Notes: generated by a model not told the origin, from the letters alone. A stretch of 64,000 nt of DNA from Amycolatopsis bullii (GCF_014654205.1 NZ_BNAW01000002.1:124001-188000); one strand, 5' to 3'; numbered from the stretch's first letter, positions 44,707 to 56,336 are shown. Translations and numbers: made by a program.

Positions 44707-47700
44707 CGGGCGTCCCCCAGAGTGGCCAGAATGCGGTCCTGCACGGTTTCGGCGAGCTCGCCGATGGTCGGGGCGTCGAACAGGTCGCGCGGCGAGACCT
44801 CCACGCCGAACGCCCGCCGCACCCGCGACACCAGCCGCAGCGCGGTGATCGAATCGCCGCCGAGGGCGAAGAAGCTTTCGTGCACCCCGACTTCCTCCAG
44901 CGTCAGCAGCTCGCTCCAGATCCGGCCGAGCGCCTGTTCGGTCGGGTTCCGCGGCACCACCCGCTCGGCGCCGCCGGGCCGCAGGTCCGGTTCGGGCAGC
45001 GCCCGGCGATCGACCTTGCCGTTGCGGGTCAGCGGCAGGCGGTCGAGCCGGACGAACACCGCCGGGACCAGGTAGTCCGGCAGCTCCCCGGTCAGGTCCG
45101 GGACCTCCCCGATGACGTAGGCCGCGAGGTACTTCCGGCCGCCGTCGGACCGGGCGACGACCACCGCGTCGGTCACCCCCGGCCGGGCCCGCAGGGCGGC
45201 CTCCACTTCCCCGGGTTCGACCCGGAACCCGCGGATCTTGAGCTGGTCGTCGGTGCGGCCGAGGAACTCCAGCTCCCCGTCGCCGGACCAGCGCACGACG
45301 TCGCCGGTCCGGTACAGGCGGCCGCCCGCGCCGAACGGGTCGGCGACGAACCGCTCGGCGGTCAACGCCGCCCGGCCGAGGTAGCCCCTGGCCAGCGCTT
45401 CGCCGCCGACGTACAGCTCACCCGGCACGCCCGGCGGCACCGGCCGCAGGCGCGGGTCGAGCGCGTAGGCCCGGATGTTGTCCATCGGCCTGCCGATCGG
45501 CACCGGGCCCGGCCGGCGGGTCGGGCGGCAGGTGACCAGCGTGGTGTTCTCGGTGGGCCCGTAGGCGTTGACCACCGTCGTGCCGGGGCAGTGCGCCAGC
45601 ACCGCCGCGACGGCCGCCGCGGACACGACGTCTCCCCCGGTCCACACCTCGCGCAGGCCCTTGAAGCAGTCCGGTGCCTCGTCCGCGAACAGGGCGAACA
45701 GGGCCGCCGTCACGAACACCGTCGTCAGGTCGTGCCCGGCCACCACCCGCCGGACCAGCTCGGCGTCCACATCGGACGGTGCGACCACCAGCGTGCCGCC
45801 GGTCAGCAACGGCACCCACAGTTCCAGGGTCGCCGCGTCGAAAGCCTGCGGGGAGTGGAACAGCATCCGCTGGGGACCGCCGGAGCGCCATTGCCGGTCC
45901 GCCGCCAGGCTGACGATGCCGCGGTGGCTGACGGCCACGCTCTTCGGCTCGCCGGTCGAGCCGGAGGTGAACATCACGTACGCCAGCCGGTCGGGTCCCG
46001 CGACCTCCGGGACGTCCGCGGCCACCGACGGGTGGGCGACGACGACCGGCAGGCCGACGGTTCCGGCCTGGGCGGCCAGTTCGGGATCGGTCAGCACCGC
46101 GACGGCTTCGACCGCGGCCACGGCGTGCTTCAGCCGGTCGGCAGGCTGGCCCGGGTGCAGCGGGACGTAGACCCCACCGGCCTTGAGCACGGCGAGCGTC
46201 CCGATCACCGCGTCCGCCGACCGGCCCAGCAGCAGGGCCACCCGGGACTCCGCGCCGACACCGTGGCCGGCCAGGACGCGGGCGAGGCCGTTCGCGCGGG
46301 CGTTCAGCTCGGCGTAGGTCAGGGTTTCCGCCTCCGAGACGACCGCGACCGCGTCCGGAGTCCGGGCGACCTGTTCGGCGAAGAGCTGCGGAACGGTCAG
46401 CCCGGCGGGGAACTCCGCCGCGGTGTCGTTCCACTCGGCCACCACCCGCCGCCGCTCGTCCTCGTCCGCCAGCGGGATCTCCGCGACCAGGCGCCGCGGG
46501 TCCGCGGCGATCCCGGCGAGCAGCGTCGTGAGGTTCCGCAGGAGACGGCGGACCGTGCCGTCGTCGAACAGCGCGGGGTCGTGGCGGAGCACGAACCTCA
46601 GCCGCTCGCCCGGGTAGGCGACCAGGTTGAGCGGATAGCCGTTGAGCTCGCGGGCCCCGACTTCGAGCAGGCGCAGCCCGTGCGCGGCCGCGGCGCCGGC
46701 GTCGATCGGGTAGTTCTCGAAGACCACCACGCTGTCGAACAACCTCGCCTCGGGCGGCAGCTCGCTCCACTCGTGCACCTGCCCCGCCGACACCGCCTCG
46801 AACTCGCGGGCCCGCGCCTGCGCGTCCTGCAGCCCGGCGAGCCACGAAACGACCGGCTCGGCCGCGGGCACGCCGGTCCGCACCGGCAGGGTGTTGATGA
46901 GCAGGCCCGCGATCGACGCCGAGTCGGCCAGCTCGGGCGGGCGGCCCGAAACCGTCGCCCCGAAGCAGACGTCGTCCTCGCCGGTGTACCGGGACAGCAG
47001 CAGCGCCCACGCGCCCTGGACCACGGTGTTCATCGTGAGCTGGTGGTCCCTCGCGAACCCGGTGAGCCGCGCGGACAGGTCCGCGGGCAGGACCAGTTCG
47101 GCTTCGTCGGACGCCCCTGGCCGGTAGCCGTGCGCCGGAGCGCGGTCGAACGGCAGCCGGGTGGGCGCGGTCAGGCCCGCCAGCGCGTCGCGCCAGTACA
47201 GTTCCGCGGCGGTCCGGTCCTGGCCGAGCGTCCACGCCACGTAGTCGCCGAACGGGCGGCGCGGTGCCGGGCGCGGGGCGTCGGCGCCCCGGAGCGCGGA
47301 GTAGTGCGCGAAGACGTCCGCGAGCAGCTGGTGCGTGCTCCAGCCGTCGACCATCAGGTGGTGCATCGTCCAGACCGCCCGGACCGTGCGCTCGCCGACG
47401 CGCAGGACCGTCAGCCTGCCGACCGGGCACGCCGCGAGGTCGAGCCCCGCCTGCCAGTCCGCTTCGAGCAGCTCGGCGAGCCGCCGGTCCCGCTCGGCGG
47501 CGGGGAGCGCGCGCCAGTCGTGGCGGGTGATCGGCAGCCGTGCGTGGCGGTGCACGAGCTGCACCGGGTCGTCGAGCCCCTCCCACACGACCGACGTCCG
47601 CAGGACCGGCGTGGCGTCCACGACCCGCTGCCAGGCGGCACACAGCGCGTCCGCGTCGGCGACGTCGTCCAGCAGCACGGAGAACTGCCCGAGGTACATC

Positions 47701-48320
47701 CCGGCGTCCGGGGTCAGCAGCGAGTCGTAGAGCATCCCGCGCTGCGTCCCGGTGAGCGGGTAGACGTCTTCGATCCCGCTCCCGTCGCCGACCAGCCGGT
47801 CGACGGCCTGCTGGTCCAGCCGGGCGAGCGGGAAGTCCGACGGGGTGCGGCCCCCGGCCCCGGCACAGTGCCGGACCAGCTCCGCCAGGTTCGCCGCGAA
47901 CTCGGCGGCGAGCCGCTCGACGGTGCTGTCGTGGTGCCGTCCGGCCGAGGAGAACCAGGAGAACTCGAGCCTGCCGCCGGTGACCGAGCCGACCACCTCG
48001 AGCGCGTGCACCCGGGTGGCGGCCGGGTCTTCGTGCAGCTCGATCCCGGACACGCGCTCGAAGATCCCGCCGTCCCCGCCGCCGCTGCCGAACTGGCCGA
48101 GGTAGTTGAAGCCGATCTCCGGCCGCGCGTCCCCGATCGCCGCCTCCGGGCGCAGGTAGCGCAGGGCACCGTGGGACAGGCCGCGATGCGGGATCGCGCG
48201 CAGCTGCTCCTTGACCGCCTTCAGCAGCCCGCCCCAGTCGCCCTGCGCACCGGTGTCGAGCAGCACCGGGAAGTACGTGGTGAACCAGCCGACCGTGCGG
48301 GACAGGTCGACGTCGTCGAA
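33125..48320 (-). repeat. Near-identical segment in the three epimerase domains
   Basis: A 44-base block encoding [14 protein letters not shown] occurs at 33125-33168, 40688-40731 and 48277-48320. The first and last are identical over these bases; the middle differs at about three. Similarity extends into the adjoining E-G-H-G-R-E codons. This is the conserved epimerase core, but its nucleotide identity exceeds what protein conservation requires. Confidence 0.7.
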
Positions 48321-51300
48321 CAGCTCCTCGCGGCCGTGCCCTTCCAGGCCCAGCAGCACCTCGTCCCGCCCGGTCCACCCGGCCAGCACCGGGGCCAGCG
48401 CGGTCAGGAGCACGTCGTTGATTTCCGTGGCGTAGCTGTCGGGGACGTCCCGCAGCAGCGCGGCGGTCGTCGCGGCGTCGAGCCGGACCCGGTGCCGGCG
48501 CGTGGAGCCGACGTCGTTGGCGCCGGTGCCGTCGGCGGGCAGTGCGGCGGCCCCGGTCTCCGCGGCCCGCCAGAAGGCCTGGTCCTCGTCGAAGCCACCG
48601 GCCTCGGTGAACTCGGTCAGGCGCCGGGACCAGTCGCGGAACGAGGTCGTCTTCGGCCCGAGGTCGACCGCACGGCCGTCGCGGGCGGCGGCGTACCCCC
48701 GCTGGAGGTCCTCCAGCAGGATGCGCCAGGAAATGCCGTCCACCACCAGGTGATGCGCGGTGAGCAGGAGGCGGTCGGTGCGGTGCGCCCCGGTCCGCAG
48801 CAGCACCGCGCGCAGCAGCGGCGGGGTCCGCGGATCCACCGCCCGGTGGGCCCGCGCGGTTTCCGCCTCGATCGCGGCGGCCAGGGCGTCGTCCTCCACT
48901 GTGGACAGATCGGCGAGGTGCAGCACCGGTCCCGGTACGGCGGAGGCGTTCTCCTGCGACCACTTCCCACCGGTTTCGCGGAAGCGCATCCGCAGCGCGT
49001 CGTGGTGGTCGAACAGCGCCGCAAGTGCCGTCCGCAGTGCTTCTTCGTCCGGTGTACCGGCCAGTTCGGCGGTGACGTACTGGTGGAACACCCGGGGGTG
49101 GGTGAACCGGTCGAACAGGAAGTGCTGGATCGGGGTCAGCGGCACCGCGCCTTCGACGCGCTGCGCGGCCGGCTCCGCGACCGGGGCGGCCACCACGTGC
49201 GGGGCCAGCGACGCGACCGTCTGACGGCGGAACAGGTCCTTCGAGGTGAACCGCAGCCCCGCCCGGTGGGCCTTGGCCACCACCTGGATGGCCAGGATGG
49301 AATCCCCGCCCAGCGCGAAGAAGTTGTCGTCGGCCCCGACGCGGTCCACGGAGAACGCCGCGGCGAAGATCCCGGCGAGCGCCTCCTCGACCGGCCCGGC
49401 CGGAGCGCGGTAGCCGGTCTTCGCCGCGGGCCGCCCGGGCGCCGGGAGGGCGCGGCGGTCCACTTTCCCGTTGGCCGTCACCGGGAACGCGTCGAGCACG
49501 CTGATCACCGCGGGCACCAGGTAGGACGGCAGCGACTCGGCGAGGAAGGCGCGCAGGCCCGCGTCGTCGAGGGTGGTGCCCGGCGCCGCGACGACGTACC
49601 CGAGCAGCCGCTTGTGGCCCGGTGCTTCGTCCGCGGCGAGCACCACGGCCTCGGCCACGTCCGGGTGGGCCGCCAAGGCGGCTTCCACCTCCCCCGGCTC
49701 CACCCGGTGGCCGCGGATCTTGACCTGGTCGTCGACCCGGCCGAGGAACTCCAGCTCGCCGTCCGGCCGGCGGCGGACCAGGTCGCCGGTCCGGTACAGC
49801 CGCGCGGCACCGTCGGCGGCGAACGGGTCGGGGACGAACCGCTCGGCGGTCAGCTCGGGACGCCCGGCGTACCCCCGGGCGACCCCGGCCCCGCCGACGT
49901 ACAGCTCGCCGGGGATCCCGACCGGGACCGGGGTGCGGTGTTCGTCGAGCACGTGGGCGGTGGTGTTGGCGATCGGCCCGCCGATGGACGGCGGTGCGTC
50001 GCCTTCGGGCGCCACCTCGCCGAAGGTCGCGACGACCGTGGTCTCCGAGGGGCCGTACTGGTTGATCAGCCGCAGTCCCCACTCCGGGCGCGGACGGCGG
50101 CGCAGCACGTCGCCGCCGACGCTCACCGCCCGCAGCGCGGTCGGCACCACGTCGAGCTGGTCGAACAGCGACTCCGCCCGCGCCGCGGGCACCATCGCCA
50201 GTGTCACGCGCAGCTCGGCCAGCCAGCGCACCAGGTCGTGCGGGTGGTCCAGGGTCTCGGCGGCCGGGATCGCCAGCGAGGCACCGGCGGTGAGGTGGCC
50301 CCACACCTCCTCGCCGACCGGGTCGAACCCGACCGCGATCAGCTGGGAGCCCCGGTCGGCCGGGGTGACCCGGTACTGCTCGCGGTACCAGGCGCAGAGG
50401 TTGGCCAGCGAGCGGTGCTCGACCTCGACGCCCTTCGGCTGCCCGGACGAGCCCGACGTGTGGACGAGGTAGGCCAGGTCGCCGGGGCGGACCCGCACGC
50501 CGGGATCGGTCGCGGGCCGCCGCCGGATCTCCGGCCAGGTCTCCTCCAGCGCCACCACCGCCGCGGCCGGCCGTCCGGCCGCCTCGGTGCGCCGGGCCAG
50601 GACGAGCGGCGCGCCGGCGTCGGCGACGAGGTGCGCCCGCCGCGCGGGCGGGCTCGCCGGGTCGACGATCAGGTAGGCACCGCCGGCCTTGAGCACCGCG
50701 AGCATCGCGGTCACCAGGTCGGCACCGCGGTCGAAGCACAGCGCGACCACGGTGCCGGGCCGGGTCCCCCGCTCGACGAGGTAGTGCGCGAGCCGGTTGG
50801 CCCGCGCGTCCAGTTCGCCGAAGGTCAGCTCGCCGTCGGCCCCGGCGAGCGCGACGGACTCCGGCGTGCGCCGCGCCCAGTCCGCGACGAGCTCGTGCAC
50901 GCCGCGGTCGAGCGGGTAGGGGCGCGCGGTGTCGTTGCAGGTCACCAGCAGCCAGTCGCGCTCGGCGCCGGTGAGCAGCGGGAGTGCGGCGACCGGCCGG
51001 GCGGGATCGGCGAGGATGCCGCCGAGCAGCACCTGGAGGTGACCGGCCATCCGGTCGACGGTCGCCGCGTCGAACAGGTCGGTGTTGTACTGGATCAGCC
51101 CGTCGATCCCGGTCGCGGTTTCGGTGAACTCGACGGTGATGTCGAAGATGGCGCCGACGTCGGGCAGGTCGAGCCGGGCCGTGCTCACCCCGGCGAGCTC
51201 CAGCGGTTTCGCCAGCCCGCTCTGCAGCACCACCAGGGCCTGCACCAGCGGCGTCCGGCTCGGGTCGCGCTCGTCGCACAGCTCGTGGACCAGCCGTTCG

Positions 51301-51392
51301 AAGGGGACGCGCTGGTGGGTGAACGCGCCGAGGACCGTTTCCCGGACCTGGGCGAGGAAGTCCGTGAACGGCAGCTCACCATCCACAGTGGA
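36176..51392. repeat. Five copies of the palindrome TCCAC(T/A)GTGGA within NRPS genes
   Basis: Exact copies of the 11-base palindrome lie at 36176-36186, 38981-38991, 43739-43749, 48895-48905 and 51382-51392. All encode Ser-Thr-Val and use ACA or ACT for Thr, codons otherwise rare in these GC-rich genes. A close variant lies near 37933. Confidence 0.6.
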
Positions 51393-54038
51393 CCGCAGGA
51401 CCAGGGTGTTGATGAAGCAGCCGATGAGCCGTTCCAGCTCGGGCCGCTCACGGCCGGACACCGCGGTCCCGACCGCGACGTCGCGCTGGCCGGAGTAGCG
51501 GGCGAAGAGCACCTGGCAGGCGGCGACCAGCGTCATGAACACGGTGACGCCGTGGCGCGAGCAGAACTCGCCGAGCTGCGTGACGACCTCGGCCGGGAGG
51601 CTGAACCGGCGCACGCTGCCCGCCGTCGTGCGCACCGCGGGCCGGGGCCGGTCGGTGGGGAGCTGCAACGGGGCCAGCCCGGCCAGGCGGTCCCGCCAGT
51701 AGGCGAGGTCCGGCTCGAGGGCCGCGTCGGTCAGCCTGCCGACCTGCCAAGCGGCGAAGTCGGCGTACTGCAGCGGCAGCGGCTCGAGCCCGCCGTCCGC
51801 GCCGGTGCGTGCGAGCTCGTAGAGCGCCCCGAGCTCTTCGGTGAGCAGGCCCATCGACCAGCCGTCCACGGCGATGTGGTGCAGGCCGACGACCAGCGCG
51901 TACTCGTCCTCCGCGACCCGCACGAGCAGGAACCGCAGCACCGGGCCGCGCTCGAGGTCGAACGGGGTGGCGACCTCGGCCCGCAGCACCCGGTCCAGCT
52001 CGCCGTCGCCGCCGGCCCGGAGGTCCACGACGGACAGCGGAACCGGCGTCGCCCCGGCGGGGTGGACGACCTGCACCGGCTGGTCGTCCACGACGCCGAT
52101 CGTGCTGCGCAGCGATTCGTGCCGGGCGATCAGCCGTCCGCACGCGGTGCGCAGCGCCTCGGCGTCCACCTGCCCGGTCAGCCGGAACCCGAAGTGGACG
52201 TTGTACTCGACCGAGGACCGGTCGAACTCGTGGAAGAACCAGAACCGCTGCTGCGGGAAGGACAACGGCAGCTCGCCGTCGCGGGGCACCACCGGGATCG
52301 CGGCCGCGGCGCCGTCGCCGGCCGGGCCGGCCGCGGCGGCCAGCCCGGCCACGGTCCGGGCGTCGAACAGCACCCGGATCGGCAGGTCGGCACCGAGGGC
52401 GGCGCGCAGCCGCGGCACCACGCGGAAGGCGAGCAGCGAGTTCCCGCCCAGCTCGAAGAAGTCGCCGTGCACGTCGGCGACCTCGACGCCGAGGACCTCC
52501 GAGAAAATGCCCGCGATGGTCTCTTCCGTCGCGGTGCGCGGCGCGGTGCCGGCGGTGGTGACCGGGGGCCGTCCGGGCGCGGGCAGCGCGGCGCGGTCGA
52601 GCTTGCCGCTGGGCGCGAGAGGCAGTTCGGCCAGCGTGACGAACGCGGCGGGGACCATGTGCTCCGGCAGGCGGGCGGCCAGGAAGCCGCGCAGCTGCGC
52701 GGGATCCGGCTCCGCCCCGGCGGGGACCACGTACGCCACCAGCTGCCGCTCTTCGGCGATGTCCCCGTGGGCGGCGACGGCGGCGTGCCCGACGGACGGG
52801 TGCCCGGCGAGGACGGCCTCGACCTCCCCCGGTTCGACGCGGTGGCCGCGGATCTTCACCTGGTCGTCGGCGCGGCCGAGGTAGTGCAGGCGCCCGGCGC
52901 CGTCCCAGCGGACGACGTCACCGGTGCGGTACATGCGTTCGCCGCGCCCCTGGAAGGGATCGGCGACGAACCGTTCCGCCGTCAGCGCGGCCCGGTCGTG
53001 GTACCCGCGGGCGAGTCCCGCGCCCGCCACGTAGAGCTCGCCCGGCTCGCCCACCGCCACCGGGCGCAACCGCTCGTCCAGCACGTACGAGCGGGCGTCC
53101 GCCATCGACCCGCCGATGGAGACCGGGCCGGGGGCCAGTGCCTCGCCCGGCGCCACGCGGAAGGCCGTGCACCCGACCGTCGCCTCGGTCGGGCCGTATT
53201 CGTTCACCACGGTCGCGCCCGGATGGCGCGCGCGCCATCGCTGCAGCAGCTCACCCGGCAGCGCCTCGCCGCCGAGCACGAGGTCCGCCGTCGGGGAGAA
53301 CTCCTCCGGCAGCGCGAGCAGCATCGGCAGGTGGCTCGGCGTGGCCTTGACGAACGTCGGGCGGCGCAGGGGCCGCGGGCCGTCGTCGTCCAGATCGCCG
53401 ACGAGAACGCAGCCGCCCACCGAGAGCGGGCCCCAGACCGTCGTGACCGTCAGGTCGAACGCCACGGAACCGTGCAGCAGCGCGGTTCCGGCCAGTCCCG
53501 GGTAGTCCCGCTCGCAGCACGCGAGGTAGCTCGCCAGCTGACGGTGCTCGATCTGGACGCCCTTGGGCCGTCCCGTCGAGCCCGACGTGTAGATCACGTA
53601 GGCCAGCTGTTCCGGGTGCACCACGGCCGCGATCGGCGTGGCGGGCTCCTCCCGCGCGGTTTCCAGCAGCACCAGCGAATCCGGCGGGACCGGCAGGTTC
53701 CCCGCCAGGGCCGACTGGGTCAGGACGGTCGTGACCCCGGCGTCGGCCAGCATGAACCCCAGGCGGCCGGCGGGCAGCGACGGGTCCAGCGGCAGGTAGG
53801 CCCCGCCCGCCTTCAGCACCGCCAGCATCCCGGTGACCAGGTCGATCCCGCGTTCGGCGCAGATGCCGACCAGCACGTCCGGCCCGGTCCCGCGCCCGGC
53901 GAGGTGGCCGGCGAGCCGGTTCGCGCGGGCGTCGAGCTCCGCGTACCCGATCGTGCCGTCCGCGGACACCACCGCCGGCGCGTCCGGGGTGCGGCGCACC
54001 TGCTCGCCGAACGATTCCAGCAGAAACCTGAGATTCAC
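44703..54038 (-). CDS. Non-ribosomal peptide synthetase, modules 1-3 (A-T / C-A-T-E / C-A-T)
   Basis: The protein has 3,111 residues from a GTG with a GGGGGA ribosome site. The first domain is A1 (Y-T-S-G-S-T-G near 152) with T1 (G-G-N-S near 532) and no starter condensation domain, so no acyl tail is predicted. Then come C2 (H-H-I-A-V-D-G near 725), A2 (about 1195), T2 (G-G-D-S near 1578), E2 (H-H-L-V-V-D-G near 1764, E-G-H-G-R-E near 1899), C3 (H-H-L-M-V-D-G near 2231), A3 (about 2690) and T3 (G-G-D-S near 3060). Specificity residues read by eye: A1 D-L-T-K-V-G-E-V-G, close to asparagine/aspartate codes; A2 D-P-E-A-S-G-Q-V-V; A3 D-A-L-F-W-G-A-T-L. The last two are unassigned. The protein hands an L-configured tripeptide to the second NRPS. 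Confidence 0.95.
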   Translation of the reverse strand: MNLRFLLESFGEQVRRTPDAPAVVSADGTIGYAELDARANRLAGHLAGRGTGPDVLVGICAERGIDLVTGMLAVLKAGGAYLPLDPSLPAGRLGFMLADAGVTTVLTQSALAGNLPVPPDSLVLLETAREEPATPIAAVVHPEQLAYVIYTSGSTGRPKGVQIEHRQLASYLACCERDYPGLAGTALLHGSVAFDLTVTTVWGPLSVGGCVLVGDLDDDGPRPLRRPTFVKATPSHLPMLLALPEEFSPTADLVLGGEALPGELLQRWRARHPGATVVNEYGPTEATVGCTAFRVAPGEALAPGPVSIGGSMADARSYVLDERLRPVAVGEPGELYVAGAGLARGYHDRAALTAERFVADPFQGRGERMYRTGDVVRWDGAGRLHYLGRADDQVKIRGHRVEPGEVEAVLAGHPSVGHAAVAAHGDIAEERQLVAYVVPAGAEPDPAQLRGFLAARLPEHMVPAAFVTLAELPLAPSGKLDRAALPAPGRPPVTTAGTAPRTATEETIAGIFSEVLGVEVADVHGDFFELGGNSLLAFRVVPRLRAALGADLPIRVLFDARTVAGLAAAAGPAGDGAAAAIPVVPRDGELPLSFPQQRFWFFHEFDRSSVEYNVHFGFRLTGQVDAEALRTACGRLIARHESLRSTIGVVDDQPVQVVHPAGATPVPLSVVDLRAGGDGELDRVLRAEVATPFDLERGPVLRFLLVRVAEDEYALVVGLHHIAVDGWSMGLLTEELGALYELARTGADGGLEPLPLQYADFAAWQVGRLTDAALEPDLAYWRDRLAGLAPLQLPTDRPRPAVRTTAGSVRRFSLPAEVVTQLGEFCSRHGVTVFMTLVAACQVLFARYSGQRDVAVGTAVSGRERPELERLIGCFINTLVLRSTVDGELPFTDFLAQVRETVLGAFTHQRVPFERLVHELCDERDPSRTPLVQALVVLQSGLAKPLELAGVSTARLDLPDVGAIFDITVEFTETATGIDGLIQYNTDLFDAATVDRMAGHLQVLLGGILADPARPVAALPLLTGAERDWLLVTCNDTARPYPLDRGVHELVADWARRTPESVALAGADGELTFGELDARANRLAHYLVERGTRPGTVVALCFDRGADLVTAMLAVLKAGGAYLIVDPASPPARRAHLVADAGAPLVLARRTEAAGRPAAAVVALEETWPEIRRRPATDPGVRVRPGDLAYLVHTSGSSGQPKGVEVEHRSLANLCAWYREQYRVTPADRGSQLIAVGFDPVGEEVWGHLTAGASLAIPAAETLDHPHDLVRWLAELRVTLAMVPAARAESLFDQLDVVPTALRAVSVGGDVLRRRPRPEWGLRLINQYGPSETTVVATFGEVAPEGDAPPSIGGPIANTTAHVLDEHRTPVPVGIPGELYVGGAGVARGYAGRPELTAERFVPDPFAADGAARLYRTGDLVRRRPDGELEFLGRVDDQVKIRGHRVEPGEVEAALAAHPDVAEAVVLAADEAPGHKRLLGYVVAAPGTTLDDAGLRAFLAESLPSYLVPAVISVLDAFPVTANGKVDRRALPAPGRPAAKTGYRAPAGPVEEALAGIFAAAFSVDRVGADDNFFALGGDSILAIQVVAKAHRAGLRFTSKDLFRRQTVASLAPHVVAAPVAEPAAQRVEGAVPLTPIQHFLFDRFTHPRVFHQYVTAELAGTPDEEALRTALAALFDHHDALRMRFRETGGKWSQENASAVPGPVLHLADLSTVEDDALAAAIEAETARAHRAVDPRTPPLLRAVLLRTGAHRTDRLLLTAHHLVVDGISWRILLEDLQRGYAAARDGRAVDLGPKTTSFRDWSRRLTEFTEAGGFDEDQAFWRAAETGAAALPADGTGANDVGSTRRHRVRLDAATTAALLRDVPDSYATEINDVLLTALAPVLAGWTGRDEVLLGLEGHGREELFDDVDLSRTVGWFTTYFPVLLDTGAQGDWGGLLKAVKEQLRAIPHRGLSHGALRYLRPEAAIGDARPEIGFNYLGQFGSGGGDGGIFERVSGIELHEDPAATRVHALEVVGSVTGGRLEFSWFSSAGRHHDSTVERLAAEFAANLAELVRHCAGAGGRTPSDFPLARLDQQAVDRLVGDGSGIEDVYPLTGTQRGMLYDSLLTPDAGMYLGQFSVLLDDVADADALCAAWQRVVDATPVLRTSVVWEGLDDPVQLVHRHARLPITRHDWRALPAAERDRRLAELLEADWQAGLDLAACPVGRLTVLRVGERTVRAVWTMHHLMVDGWSTHQLLADVFAHYSALRGADAPRPAPRRPFGDYVAWTLGQDRTAAELYWRDALAGLTAPTRLPFDRAPAHGYRPGASDEAELVLPADLSARLTGFARDHQLTMNTVVQGAWALLLSRYTGEDDVCFGATVSGRPPELADSASIAGLLINTLPVRTGVPAAEPVVSWLAGLQDAQARAREFEAVSAGQVHEWSELPPEARLFDSVVVFENYPIDAGAAAAHGLRLLEVGARELNGYPLNLVAYPGERLRFVLRHDPALFDDGTVRRLLRNLTTLLAGIAADPRRLVAEIPLADEDERRRVVAEWNDTAAEFPAGLTVPQLFAEQVARTPDAVAVVSEAETLTYAELNARANGLARVLAGHGVGAESRVALLLGRSADAVIGTLAVLKAGGVYVPLHPGQPADRLKHAVAAVEAVAVLTDPELAAQAGTVGLPVVVAHPSVAADVPEVAGPDRLAYVMFTSGSTGEPKSVAVSHRGIVSLAADRQWRSGGPQRMLFHSPQAFDAATLELWVPLLTGGTLVVAPSDVDAELVRRVVAGHDLTTVFVTAALFALFADEAPDCFKGLREVWTGGDVVSAAAVAAVLAHCPGTTVVNAYGPTENTTLVTCRPTRRPGPVPIGRPMDNIRAYALDPRLRPVPPGVPGELYVGGEALARGYLGRAALTAERFVADPFGAGGRLYRTGDVVRWSGDGELEFLGRTDDQLKIRGFRVEPGEVEAALRARPGVTDAVVVARSDGGRKYLAAYVIGEVPDLTGELPDYLVPAVFVRLDRLPLTRNGKVDRRALPEPDLRPGGAERVVPRNPTEQALGRIWSELLTLEEVGVHESFFALGGDSITALRLVSRVRRAFGVEVSPRDLFDAPTIGELAETVQDRILATLGDAR

Positions 54039-54051
54039 GCCGTCCCCCAGC

Positions 54052-55080
54052 TCAGTAGATGACGCGGTGGTCCGCGCTCAGCCTGAATTCCCGCGACTTG
54101 CGCAGGTCCCGCGCCACGTTCAGCCGGCGCAGCCACCGGTCGGTGCCGTCGAAGCGGGCCCGGAACGGCTTGCGCCCGTGCACGACCCGGTAGTTGTCGA
54201 TGAAGCAGATCTCGCCCGGGCTCAGCACGACCCCGCTCATCGCCGCGTCGACGGCGGCGGAGAACCGGTCCAGCGCCTGCTGTTCCTCCGGTCCGAGCAC
54301 GCCCTGCATGTAGTACGGGTCCACGACGAGGTACGGGGAGTCGGGCGAGCCGAACAGAATCGCCACCGGCTCCGGGTCGCTCAGCGCCCGCTCGACGCGC
54401 TCGGCGCTGCGCCGCCGCAGGTCCTCGATCTTCCCGTCCCCGGCGGCCGGGTCGCCGCGGTTCTCGGCGCGGTGGGAGTTGTCCGGCAGGATGGCGAACC
54501 GCGGCTCGGACAGCACCTTGCGCAGGTCGTCGTCGATCCGCACGTCGGCGATGTCCGCGACGGTCGTCTCGACGCCGTCGGGGTTGCGCAGGCACATCAG
54601 GCCCAGGTAGTCGGTGCGCAGCGGGTGGAACGCGTCCTCGGTGTGCCAGGTGAGCAGTTCGCCGCTCCCCCAGCCGATCTGCTCCTGCTCGTGCTCGCGG
54701 ATCGGGAAGATGTCGTGCATGATCCGGCCGTCCTGCTGGGTGGCCCAGCCGATCGGCTCGCCGAGCAGCTGGGCGATCAGGAAGAACGCGATGTCGTAGC
54801 GCAAAGTCGGGACGACGGCGGGCTTGTCCTTCCAGTGCGACGGCGTCGGGCCCAGCTCGGCGTCCGCCACCGGCAGGCCCGAGACCACGAAGACCCCGGC
54901 CGGTTCGGTGAGCCGGAACTCGTGGAGCCGCCGTCGGACGCGCCGGGGCAGCTCGTCGGCGTGGAGGCGGGCCTCCGACTGGAATTCCGCGGACTCCACG
55001 GTGTCGTACCGCCGCGCGAGGTCGTCGACGACCGACCAGATGGCTTCCACGTCTTCGGGGTGCAGGTTCAGCCGGTGCAC
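54052..55080 (-). CDS. VioC/AsnO/MppO-type Fe(II)/2-oxoglutarate amino-acid beta-hydroxylase
   Basis: The protein has 342 residues from a GTG with AAAGGAAG upstream. It belongs to the clavaminate-synthase-like family of free amino-acid C3 hydroxylases: metal ligands H-T-E (His146, Glu148) in W-H-T-E-D-A-F-H-P, distal His301 in V-V-H-G-R-K-P-F, and the 2-oxoglutarate-binding Arg in R-W-L-R-R. Relatives hydroxylate arginine (VioC), asparagine (AsnO) or enduracididine (MppO). With an MppPQR cassette in the cluster an MppO-like role giving beta-hydroxyenduracididine is favoured. An AsnO-like role on the predicted module-1 substrate remains possible. It lies 13 bases before the first NRPS. Confidence 0.85.
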   Translation of the reverse strand: MHRLNLHPEDVEAIWSVVDDLARRYDTVESAEFQSEARLHADELPRRVRRRLHEFRLTEPAGVFVVSGLPVADAELGPTPSHWKDKPAVVPTLRYDIAFFLIAQLLGEPIGWATQQDGRIMHDIFPIREHEQEQIGWGSGELLTWHTEDAFHPLRTDYLGLMCLRNPDGVETTVADIADVRIDDDLRKVLSEPRFAILPDNSHRAENRGDPAAGDGKIEDLRRRSAERVERALSDPEPVAILFGSPDSPYLVVDPYYMQGVLGPEEQQALDRFSAAVDAAMSGVVLSPGEICFIDNYRVVHGRKPFRARFDGTDRWLRRLNVARDLRKSREFRLSADHRVIY

Positions 55081-55109
55081 GGCGACTTCCTTTCGTATCC
55101 GGACAAGAA

Positions 55110-55140
55110 GGAGCCTGGCCGAACAGACCGGCCAGGCTCC
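55110..55140 (-). terminator. Intra-operon hairpin, possible attenuator or processing site
   Basis: A perfect 11-bp inverted repeat, GGAGCCTGGCC (55110-55120) and GGCCAGGCTCC (55130-55140), with a nine-base loop, lies in the 91-base gap between the two oxygenase genes. On the transcribed strand it is followed by TTCTTG, resembling a weak intrinsic terminator. It is the largest untranslated gap of the operon downstream of the first gene and could lower or separate NRPS expression. Confidence 0.65.
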
Positions 55141-55171
55141 AGGTGTTTGACGCTCCAGCGAAAGGGACTGG

Positions 55172-56098
55172 TCAGGCGGCCGACGGTTCGGCCATCGCGA
55201 CCGCGATCCGGCGCGGGCCGGTGAACGGTTCGCGCGCGTGCGTGGTGAGCATGTTGTCCACCACCAGCAGGTCGTCGCGCTCGTAGTCGAACCGCACCGA
55301 CGCGGCGCGGTAGCAGGCACGCAGGTGCGCCACGACGTCGTCCGGGATCCGGCCGCCGTCGCCGTAGTAGGTGTTGTTGGGCAGGTTCTCCTCGCCGCAC
55401 ATTTCGAGCAGCCCTTCGCGGACTTCCGCGGGCAGCGTGCTGACGTGGAAGAACGTCGCGTGGTTGAACCAGACGAGCTGACCGGTGCCCGGGTGGCGGT
55501 GCACCGGTTCGCGCACCGCCCTGGTGCGCAGCCGGTCGCGGTCGAGCCATTCGGCCTCGATGCCGTTGCGCGCGCAGTAGGCATCGACTTCGGCGCGGTC
55601 GCCGGTGGTGAACGCCTCGCGCCACGGCAGGCCCAGCTCGTCGCCGTAGTTGCGGACGGTCATCCACTTGCGACGTTCGAACTCGGCGCGCACGGAGGCG
55701 TCGATGGACTCGTACACCGCCCTTGTGGACGACAGCGGTGTCGCGCCCTGGGTCGACGGCGGCTCGATGCAGTAGAAGTACAACGTCAGCGGCCAGACCG
55801 CCTGGTAGGAGTTCTCGTTGTGGGCGAAGATCTCCTCCTGCGGCGGGTAGTCCGTCGAGGTGTAGACGTTCCCGCTGATCCGGCTGCGCGGGGTCGAGCG
55901 CTCGGAGTAGGTCAGCGGCGCGCCCGAGAGCTCGCGGACCGCTTCGTCCAGCCCTTCGACGCCCCCGACGGTGAATCCGCGGAACAGCACGGCCCCGTGC
56001 TCGGTGAGGGCCTTGCGGATGTCGGCGCGGTCGAGCCGGATCCGGTCGTGGATGGACGCGCCGTCGCCGTCGAGGACCAGAGGCAGCGCGTTCGTCAT
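55172..56098 (-). CDS. SyrP-like TauD-family Fe(II)/2-oxoglutarate oxygenase
   Basis: The protein has 308 residues; its ATG overlaps the MbtH stop (ATGA). The TauD/TfdA fold shows G-A-V-L-F-R-G-F near residue 35, metal ligands F-A-H-N-E-N-S-Y (His93, Glu95), distal His287 in L-T-T-H-A-R-E-P-F, and the 2-oxoglutarate Arg in G-P-R-R-I-A-V. The [12 protein letters not shown] segment and overall length are characteristic of SyrP-like proteins, which beta-hydroxylate an amino acid, for example aspartate, while it is bound to an NRPS carrier. The module-1 Asn/Asp-like residue is a reasonable target. It differs clearly from the second oxygenase at 54052, so two hydroxylations are expected. Confidence 0.83.
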   Translation of the reverse strand: MTNALPLVLDGDGASIHDRIRLDRADIRKALTEHGAVLFRGFTVGGVEGLDEAVRELSGAPLTYSERSTPRSRISGNVYTSTDYPPQEEIFAHNENSYQAVWPLTLYFYCIEPPSTQGATPLSSTRAVYESIDASVRAEFERRKWMTVRNYGDELGLPWREAFTTGDRAEVDAYCARNGIEAEWLDRDRLRTRAVREPVHRHPGTGQLVWFNHATFFHVSTLPAEVREGLLEMCGEENLPNNTYYGDGGRIPDDVVAHLRACYRAASVRFDYERDDLLVVDNMLTTHAREPFTGPRRIAVAMAEPSAA

Positions 56099-56307
56099 CG
56101 GTTCATCGCCTCCACCAGGCTCTTCGGCCGCAGGTCGGTCCAGTGGGCGGTGATGTGGTCCAGCGCGCTCTGCCGGTCGGTCTCGGCCAGCGCCACCGAC
56201 CAGCCCGCCGGGACCGGCGCGAACGCCGGCCACAGCGAGTGCTGGCCTTCGTCGTTGACCAGCACGAGATAACGGCCGTCGGGGTCTTCGAACGGATTGG
56301 TGCTCAT
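56095..56307 (-). CDS. mbtH: MbtH-like protein
   Basis: The protein has 70 residues, complete, with GGAAAGGAAA before the ATG. The family hallmarks are present: [10 protein letters not shown] near the start, [14 protein letters not shown], and the C-terminal W-T-D-L-R-P-K-S-L. MbtH proteins bind NRPS adenylation domains and are needed for their folding or activity. It is the first biosynthetic gene after the regulator and overlaps the SyrP-like gene by four bases. Confidence 0.95.
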   Translation of the reverse strand: MSTNPFEDPDGRYLVLVNDEGQHSLWPAFAPVPAGWSVALAETDRQSALDHITAHWTDLRPKSLVEAMNR

Positions 56308-56336
56308 CGGGGTTTCCTTTCCGGGAAACGGGCAGT

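Noticed and set aside
32746..45075. A forward-strand open frame of over 4,000 codons antisense to the second NRPS, and a similar one antisense to the first
   Set aside because: High GC content removes stops from the antisense frame. The translation is low-complexity (Arg, Gly, Val, His) with no domains, while the reverse strand carries complete NRPS domains.
53500..54038. A starter condensation domain for lipoinitiation at the NRPS start
   Set aside because: The first NRPS begins directly with adenylation-domain sequence. No condensation HHxxxDG motif precedes it, and no acyl-ACP ligase gene is in the cluster.
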